A stretch of DNA of 64,000 nt from Nectonema munidae (taxonomy: Eukaryota > Nematomorpha > Nectonematoida > Nectonematidae), in assembly GCA_030549495.1 (NCBI GenBank), contig JAUIRK010000673.1, positions 1,054,001 to 1,118,000 on the forward strand. The letters run 5' to 3'. Shown here piece after piece: positions 56,930 to 64,000 of this stretch. The position numbers were made by a program, and so were the translations under genes. The notes under the pieces were generated by a model that was not told the origin of the DNA, made no database searches, and saw nothing but the letters and a program-made list of their open reading frames with translations. The stretch's first letter is position 1; each line of letters opens with the position of its first letter.

Positions 56930-57760
56930 TACAAATATCAAAATTTTGTTAAGAAATATATGACTTTTGTTTTTATTAACAGTTTTTGCCATGGGTGGGT
57001 CACTAAACTACCATCAAATTTGTATGAAATAATGCATATAGCCATTTTTAGAAAAGGAGAAAATCGCTGGGAAACTGCCTGTGGTAATGCTTCATTTTTG
57101 CTGAAAAGCCCTTTGCTTCTGTTTCCTGAATTCCCATAAATGAGCCTATAATATATTAATAAAATAAAAAATAAGTCTCCATATATTCTCAATGTGATAT
57201 ATATTTTTTTTAATTATGCTGAATTCGGTAGTGATGTCCATTTTTTTCAAAATCTATCAAATCTGTCAAAAATAGATTTCTATATGACAGCTCATCTCAA
57301 AAAGGAACTTTTTACATATATACACCCATTTTCAAGTATGTAGAATTCAGTGGTCATGTCCATTTTTTTATCAAACCTCTCAAAAATTGATTTAAATATA
57401 ATGATAGCCCATGTCAAAATTAAATTTTTATTCTTAGAAAAAGTTTTTTATACATATATTTTCAAGTATGCGAAATTTAGTGGTGATCCTCATTCCTTAT
57501 GAAAATCAATTATTAGATATATTTCTTATCAACTAAAATTTTGATTGACATTTTCTAAAAAGTAGCCATAATTATTGAAAAAATTAAATATATAAAGTGT
57601 TAGGCGTTCATAACTATATAATTATAAAATTTCAAGGCAGTATCAAATAAAGACCCTAAGTTATAAAATTAACTACAGATAATATCAAAGTTTTGTTGAA
57701 AAATGTTAATTTTTGAAATGACAGTTTTTGACATGAGAGTTTCATTCAACTACCATGGAA
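56930..57760. repeat. Diverged tandem/segmental repeats
   Basis: A block with GAATTCGGTAGTGATGTCCA at 57222 recurs at 57345 (GAATTCAGTGGTCATGTCCA) and about 57475 (AAATTTAGTGGTGATCCTCA), a period of 120-130 bp. A second block, ATATCAAAATTTTGTT..CAGTTTTTGCCATG (56935-56995), recurs at 57678-57740. No coding content. Confidence 0.6.
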
Positions 57761-58104
57761 ATGGTACCAAAATATTCAACTAATAATTCTAGGAAAAATT
57801 ATAAAATTTGAGGATATAATTCAGCCAATTTTGTACAATTAATTTTTTAGTGACGGAGGCATTTTATGCTCCCATCCTAATAACTAATAGGATTAACAAA
57901 GCAAGCAGAAAATAACAAAGCATATTCTTATTTTTGTGATATCCTCAAACAAGATTTTTAGATAGACAAATAAATTAAACCCAGAAAAGTTTGAAATTTT
58001 ATTTAAACACTAAAAGTTGCGTTAGTTATTATTCTCTGAATTTGAAACTTACTGATCTTAAGGAAGGAAAATATTTTTGAAATTTTTTGTCAAATTATTT
58101 AAAA

Positions 58105-59690
58105 AAACAAGTGTATAACATAACATAATTTATTAGCGAAAAAAAGAGGCAAAAAAGCCTATGAAGAATATTCGCATCGTATTTATGAAGGTCCAGATCT
58201 TTATTCATGCTCAAACATTTTTTCCTTCCAAAACTCATCGAGTCTGTTTTTAAAAACATTCAAGGAAGGGGCATTAATAACAAAATCAGGCAAGGCATTC
58301 CAGTCATTTATCATACGTTGAGTAAAAAATCTTTTCAGATATAACTTTTTGCAATGTCGCTTTTTAAACTTGAAGGAATGAAACCTTTTTAGTCTTTCAG
58401 AAAACTGAGGTAAGATTTGTGAAGCCATTTTCAACTTTTCATTTGCAATGTTGTAAACGGTAATCATATCATTTCTTTTAAACCTATACATCATGGAAGG
58501 CAAATTCAATTTTTCAATCTTTCTTTATAGCTAAAATGTTTCATTCCTAATATTTTTTAGTAATTGTTCTCTGCAGGAGTGGAAGGGAAAGGCAACATTA
58601 CCATACTCTAAAATAGGCCTGATGAGGGTTTTATACAAAAGCAATACTATGTTGGCATCAAATAGAACAAACCTTTTGTAAACTTGATGAAAGACTTGAA
58701 AGGCTTTATGAACTCTTGTTGAAATATTTTCTCTTTGATCAAGATTAAAGTTTACAATTACTCCTAAGTCTTTTTGTGAATCTACTTTATTTAGTTTGTG
58801 TCCGCCAATAAAGTAAGACTGAATACTTTGTGATCCAATTTGCAGATGAGTACACTTGTCTAAATTTAATTTCATCTGCCATCTACTACACCAATGAAAG
58901 ATCCCCACTAAATCATTTTGCAAGCTACTTATATCATAATGATTAGATACATTTTAAATTTTAATATCATCAACAAACACATTTATTTTAGAATTTATCA
59001 TGTTCAAAAGATCATTGAGAAATATATTGAACAGCAAAGGTCCAAGCACGGATCCCTGCGGTACTCCGCTTGTAACCAGCTTTTCATGAGAATGAGTGCC
59101 ATTGACAAGAACAATTTGTTTTCTATCTTCAAGATAATTTTTCAATAACCAAGTAAATTATATTTAACACCAAATGACTCCAGCTTATCGGCTAAATACT
59201 TACGGGAAATAGAATCAAAAGCCTTATGAAAGTCTAGATAAATTACATCAACTGTATCATTTAGCTCTAGTAGATGAACTATGTCATTTTGAAACTCTAG
59301 AAGGTTTGTAATTGTAGATTTACCATTCATGAACCATGCTGATTAGAATTGAAAAGTTGAAAGCTATCTATATGACACAAAATTTTATCAGCTATAATTG
59401 GCTCAAATACTTTTGATAGAATTGGATTAAGACTTATACGTCTGTAATTCTGACGAAGTTTCTTATTTCCACTTTTTAAAACAGGTATGACTAAGGCCGT
59501 TTTCCAGTCATCTAGAAATTTTTGTTCCTCTAATGACTTTTCAAAAATTATTTTAACTGGTTCTGCTAGTACTTCATACAGTTCACAGATGACATGAGGA
59601 TGTAAATTATCAATGCCAGGAGACTTAAACTTAAACCTAGTACTTATACCTGAGTAAAAGTGTTCACACTTTTCATGTTTCATACCTAGC
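58105..59690 (-). mobile_element. CR1-like LINE, 5'-truncated, few breaks
   Basis: Read on -: SPGIDNLHPHVICELYEVLA, IFEKSLEEQKFLDDWKTALV, IPVLKSGNKKLRQNYRRISL, STITNLLEFQNDIVHLLELN, VDVIYLDFHKAFDSISRKYL, SGVPQGSVLGPLLFNIFLND, then FVDDIKI where FADD is usual, MKLNLDKCTHLQIG, KDLGVIVNFNLDQRENIS and LLYKTLIRPILEYGNVAFPF. The C-terminus is RFKRNDMITVYNI and FTQRMINDWNALPDFVINAP. All RT motifs appear in order with only about four frame breaks. The 3' end AATAAATTATGTTATGTTAT is a short tandem tail. Endonuclease part missing. Confidence 0.82.
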
Positions 59691-59729
59691 TCTATTTTCT
59701 AAATCTTCATAAACATATTAGTAGAAATT

Positions 59730-62125
59730 AAATAATAGTTCATTAAGTTAACATTTACCTTTTTATTTTTCTTTGACCTGGCTTCATTGGTAGCTTTGGT
59801 TTACTCAAAGTAACAATATATCCATCTGATGAAGTATCAAATCTTTTGCTAAATAAAGTTTTGTTTAAATTAATCAGTTTCTTTATTAAATTTTCTCTAT
59901 TTTCGGTAGTAATACAATTCCACATTGATGCTGAAGCTTCGAAGCTTCTCCAATGAGTTTTTAGTTTCCACTACTGTGTAAAGCTTCATTTAGCATTTGA
60001 TTTTGATAGAACGCTACATCTCTTAAAATCTCGATAATTTCAATTCTCCAAAAACATAAACTTCTATTGTTGGTATTATTTTGCGAGTTAAATACATCCC
60101 AATGGTATTTTGATACTTAGTAATAATATCAGCCTTTTTTTGTTCAAAATTTATTTTTGTATCACAATTAGCAAGAAAATATTTGATTATAAAATTCTTT
60201 AATTTGCTTTTCATTAAATTTTATTTCTCAAATTTCGTTTAATATTTTCCTTAATATGACGTGTACATAATGTAATCTGTGCATATGGTAGGCAAAGTTT
60301 TATAGATTTAATTAAAGCAAATTCTTCATCAGTCCCAATGACTATTTGTTTTAAACGTTGAGGTATATCATGGAATAAAAAATTTTATTGAGAAAAAAAA
60401 TCACTATATGTTTCACAACCTGCTGTAAAGTGGAGTAAAACTGGTCCAAAATATATAGCATTCGTCTTACTATTTTTTGAAATTATATTGTGGTCTTTCT
60501 GTGGTAGTAACAAAACAAGAGCTTAAGTTAAAAGTTAAATTATGCTAGGACTTTTGCCAGAACTCTGCAAGACTTTTCTGATGTAAGGATGATTAGTTGA
60601 GGCCAAACTTAGAAGATTTTGTATTTCATCAGCTAAATTATGGGAAAATGGTTATCATTTTTGAAAAGAGAGTATTTAACATTATATACATATTTTGAAT
60701 CTCGTGGAGATGTTTCAGAATTCAGAGATTTTATGAAAACTGTTTTTTGTGAATTATTATCTAGTAATTCTCTTTCAACAAACCTTTTTGTTTGAGCATC
60801 AGTTCTGATGTATCTTTTTTTTCACTGTTAAAGGTTGCGTGTTTTGATGTTTCACTTGGAAAACTTCCAATATATTCATATAAACATATATTATATTGTT
60901 TTTCATCAATTGAAGGATAATTTTCCAACCAAGATATCCTTATTTTGTAATCTGGAGACCGTTTCAGAACTGAATAATACCTATGCATAATAATTACATT
61001 TTTAATATCAGGTTGAGGAGAGAGTATGATCTTTGATTTCCCACTCTGTTTAAAAAATTGCATTTTTTTATTTTGGTAGAAAAAAAGAAGTTTGACATTG
61101 TCATTTTTTAAAAAATTACGTTTTCTTTGATATGAAGTGGAAGTAAATCCAGAGGAGTTTTGCAATCTACTAGAAGGCTGATAACAGATGAAGAAGGCAA
61201 AAAAGCTTGTAGTTTTTGCTGATTATTTGTTTCCTTTTAAGGATGAAACTTCTTTGATAAATTCTTTTTACTGATACTTCTGAAATTCTAATACTACTAA
61301 AAATATTAGAATTATTATCATTCTCAATATTAATTAGAGGCACAAAATGATTGGGCACAAAAACTTTGTCAGATCTACATGTGCTTGTCCATAGAATCTG
61401 TATTTTTTCACTTAGATAATACTCAACTCTCGGTGAGAATACATTGTTTAAAATTGAATGAGATATATCAAATTTATCGTTAATATTTGGATATATTGAT
61501 TCAATTGAAATGCCAATAATAGTGGCAGCAGCAACTATAAAAAAAGCTGATGACGAATTTCTATTGAAGCAAATGTTCTTACATTCTTCATCAATTTCTG
61601 GTGAAACTTTCCATATCCCAGTCTCTTCCCCTATTTTCTTGTAATATTCTTTTTTGAAGAGATTTAGCTCTATTGCAGTTTTCACTCTGATCTCATTAGC
61701 AAGAGATTCATTTCCTATTAATAATATTGATGATGTATTATAAAGGCAATTTCCATCTCCTGTAGTAACAAAGGGTTCCTTACTGGGTATAGGACAACAA
61801 TTTAATGCAAGTTCATCAATAAAAAAACCAGAGAACTTTTTCAAATACCATATTTTTTAATCAATGGTGATCATTTCTCAGTAAAATATTTTCCTTTAGA
61901 AAAAATATCTTTTCATTCAAATTATTATTTTTAATATAAAAGGAAATTCTTTCAAGAGCTGAAGCAAAGTAAAAATCATCATAATTTGGAAAACAAAACG
62001 AGCAAAGGAAACTAAAAGATGTGAAAAGATAAGCTTCAACAATATTTCAAGCATCTGTTGCACACAACACTAGTTGATGAAAAATTCTTTTTGCAAATGT
62101 CACAAATCATTGAAGAAAATGGAAA
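59730..62125 (-). mobile_element. MULE-type DNA transposon with OTU cysteine-protease domain
   Basis: Three parts in one order on -. (1) 62120-61850: a short Cys-rich piece, MICDICKKNFSSTSVVCNRC. (2) 61844-61170: a 224-codon open frame with the OTU signature, GDGNCLYNTSSILLIGNES with catalytic Cys at residue 33, ILWTSTCR at about 150 and VPNHFVPLI with the partner His at 166. (3) 61165-59730: a linker, then HNLADEIQNLLSLASTNHPY, AIYFGPVLLHFTAGCETYSD, FF, and IVIGTDEEFALIKSIKLCLP with YAQITLCTRHIKENIKRNL, the MULE transposase domain. Stops interrupt part 3, so transposition is unlikely, but the OTU frame is whole. TIRs were not found. OTU domains cleave ubiquitin-type conjugates; a role in transposition is unproven. 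Confidence 0.72.
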
Positions 62126-62640
62126 AGAAAAAATTATCTAAAATAAACATTAATGAAAATATTAATAAATGTCTTAAATTTCAAAAAATATATAAAGATT
62201 ATAAAATAATAAGAACTTTATTTAAATTTATTAATTAAAAATTAATTATTTAATGATAAATTTAACAACACTAAAACTTGAAACCCTTCGCTTCAAATGG
62301 AGACATATGTTACAACTTGCAAGTTATGTTCATTAACTTTTTGTTGTAAATTTTACCTTTTAAAACAAGAAATGCTTTAAAAGATTGGGAAAGTTCATTT
62401 TTACCTATTTCTTATAGATTATTTTTTTTATTTTAACACATTTATTTTTAATTATATCATTTTAGTTTTGAAAAAATGTTTGTGTAGATACAATTTTTGA
62501 ATAATTCTCTACAAGTGACATTCATAGCCATTCACATTTTGAACGTCCAAAAGTATTTTCCGATCAAGACACTAGAATTGAAGATGGAGAAAACATGCAA
62601 ATCAATTTTAATAATTTACAGGCCCGTGTTAACAAATGAG
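62126..62640. other. AT-rich stretch, nothing recognised
   Basis: Possibly the 5' flank of the OTU-MULE element; no inverted repeat matching its other side was found. Confidence 0.4.
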
Positions 62641-63264
62641 GTTTAAAACAAAAAGTAAGTGTAAAAGGAAAGGAATCTCACAAAGTTCCTTTTATGGTAT
62701 TCCTTATTGTAGAAAAGATACACAAATGATTACTTCTAATCTAAGTCAAGGCGCATATCTGATTTTATCTTTTTGCAAAAAGAGATGAGGGGTGCAAAAT
62801 ATATTGCTGCCATTTTTTGGTGGTATGAAGTTACGTTACGTGTTCTCGAATTTAAACATTGCTTTAACAGCAAATCGAAATTGGAGGATATGGAGCCCCT
62901 TTACCTTCATGTAAATCTATGTATAAAAATTGCTGTATTATTCAAATAACCCTTCTTCATTATTATTATTATTATTACTATTATCATCATTTTTGTTTAT
63001 AAACTTACACATAATATCTTTTCATTTAACCATAATTATCTGTCATAGTTATATTTATTTTTGTCATTAATTATTTGTCATTAACACTTCTCTGAACATC
63101 ACAATTCTTCTATTTTATTAATATAGACTTTTCTTTTACTATGCAAATTCTTATATATATATATATATGTAGTTATGTCTTTTCACGCGCTATTTGTTGA
63201 ATAAAAGCTCCAGCCTTTCAGATTCTTTCTATTCATCACAATTTTATTCAACATCCAACCCTTT
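62641..63264 (+). other. Presumed LTR/leader region of the retrotransposon at the right edge
   Basis: It lies directly upstream of a Gag start and contains an (AT)n run at 63153-63167 and an AATAAAAG word at 63200, as expected of an LTR. Without the 3' LTR in the window its limits cannot be set, and no primer-binding site was recognised. Confidence 0.35.
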
Positions 63265-64000
63265 ATGGAAAAAGCCGTCAGACCAAAGGAGTTCAACGTT
63301 CTCCCTAACGAAGAACAAAGTGGAAAATTATGGAAGCACTGGTTTAGAGGATTCACTTATTACCTTGACTGTTTGAAGGATCACAGTCCCAACAAGCTTG
63401 AACTTCTCATCATTCACTTGGGACCTGACGTTGCTGAAAGCATACAAAAAGCGTCAAGTTATGAGATGGCAATAAAGCAACTGGAAAGTGCATACGTCAA
63501 AGTTCCTAACGAAGTTCATGCAAGGCACCTCCTCTCAACGCGCTTTCAATCAAGTGACGAGACCGTCGACTCTTTCTTTCAATCCTTGAAGGTGTTATCC
63601 ATGAATTGCGAATTCAAAGAAGTAACTGCCGATCAGCACAAAGATCTTTTCATAAGAGATTCTCTCATCTCTGGATTGAGGAACAGTGCTATTCGAACCA
63701 GACTTCTTGAAAACACGAAACTTGATCTTAACACCGCAGTCAACCAAGCTAGAGCTATGGAGCAAGCTTTAAGCCAAAGCGAAAGCTACGCGTCCAATAC
63801 CCTAACGCTTGCTGCAACCGCAAACGAGAACCAACCTGATGAACTCTCAACCCGTCAAAATCGCGAAGCGTCAGAGATGGATAGTTGTTCTTCCTTTTTA
63901 AAATCTTCAATTAATGGAAATTGCTACTTCTGTGGAGGTAAAAGACACCCTAGAAACTCTAGAGAGTTGTGTCCTGCCAAGCGTCATACCTGCTTCAAGT
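63265..64000 (+). mobile_element. LTR retrotransposon, Gag portion (Gypsy/Ty3-like), cut by window edge
   Basis: A Gag-type frame runs from an ATG at 63265 to the window end, about 245 codons. It contains a retrotransposon-gag helical region (WKHWFRGFTYYLDC near the start; DSLISGLRNSAIRTRLL about residue 130-150) and, near the edge, a CYFCGG-type zinc-knuckle. The visible part looks whole; protease, RT and integrase would lie beyond the window. Its G+C content is clearly higher than the surroundings, which suggests a young insertion. Confidence 0.78.

Noticed and set aside
61170-61844. OTU frame as a host deubiquitinase gene
   Set aside because: It is followed in the same orientation by MULE transposase motifs, and a second copy with the same order exists, so a transposon origin is more likely; host domestication is not excluded.
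63150-63170. (AT)n run as a regulatory element
   Set aside because: A plain dinucleotide microsatellite; nothing beyond composition supports a function.
1-64000. CRISPR arrays, rRNA genes, bacterial operons
   Set aside because: No regular direct-repeat/spacer arrays, no conserved rRNA cores and no clustered long frames; the gene structure is eukaryotic throughout.

Overview
The window is AT-rich animal nuclear DNA: split genes with GT..AG introns, a metazoan chromatin regulator, a nuclear-coded mitochondrial ribosomal protein, and many non-LTR retrotransposons, hAT, MULE and MITE remnants. An invertebrate fits best. I cannot fix the phylum from sequence alone; an arthropod such as a copepod, or a cnidarian, would both fit. 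No bacterial features (operons, CRISPR) are present.

Layout. 1-14.9 kb is mostly non-coding, with a good PHD-finger exon on + at 7.84 kb, two unidentified exon-like frames on - at 4.9 and 6.2 kb, and several inverted-repeat transposons. 15.1-15.8 kb (-) holds mitochondrial ribosomal protein bL9m. 16.1-17.2 kb is a deleted hAT transposon with a perfect 8-bp target duplication. 19.5-21.6 kb is a decayed LINE with an RNase H domain, followed by a tRNA-derived SINE.

From 22.4 kb to at least 42.0 kb, probably 45.2 kb and possibly 50.6 kb, the - strand carries an Ash1/ASH1L-type histone H3K36 methyltransferase. I could place exons for AWS, SET, post-SET, bromodomain, PHD and BAH in the canonical order, with matching splice phases, down to a 22-codon terminal exon. 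The start of the gene is not found.

Its introns hold hAT, Penelope-like, LINE and MULE remnants, a 150-bp tandem repeat and several hairpin MITEs. All seven coding-type remnants in the gene lie antisense to it.

51-64 kb is repeat territory: a truncated LINE, SINE, an RNase H LINE with a nested MITE, a nearly complete CR1-like LINE, a MULE-type DNA transposon carrying an OTU cysteine-protease domain (its relative lies at 47.6-48.4 kb), and at the right edge the Gag start of an LTR retrotransposon that runs out of the window.

The most unusual item is the OTU + MULE element, present twice with the same domain order. The host genes are unrelated in role (mitochondrial translation, chromatin) and show no sign of joint regulation.
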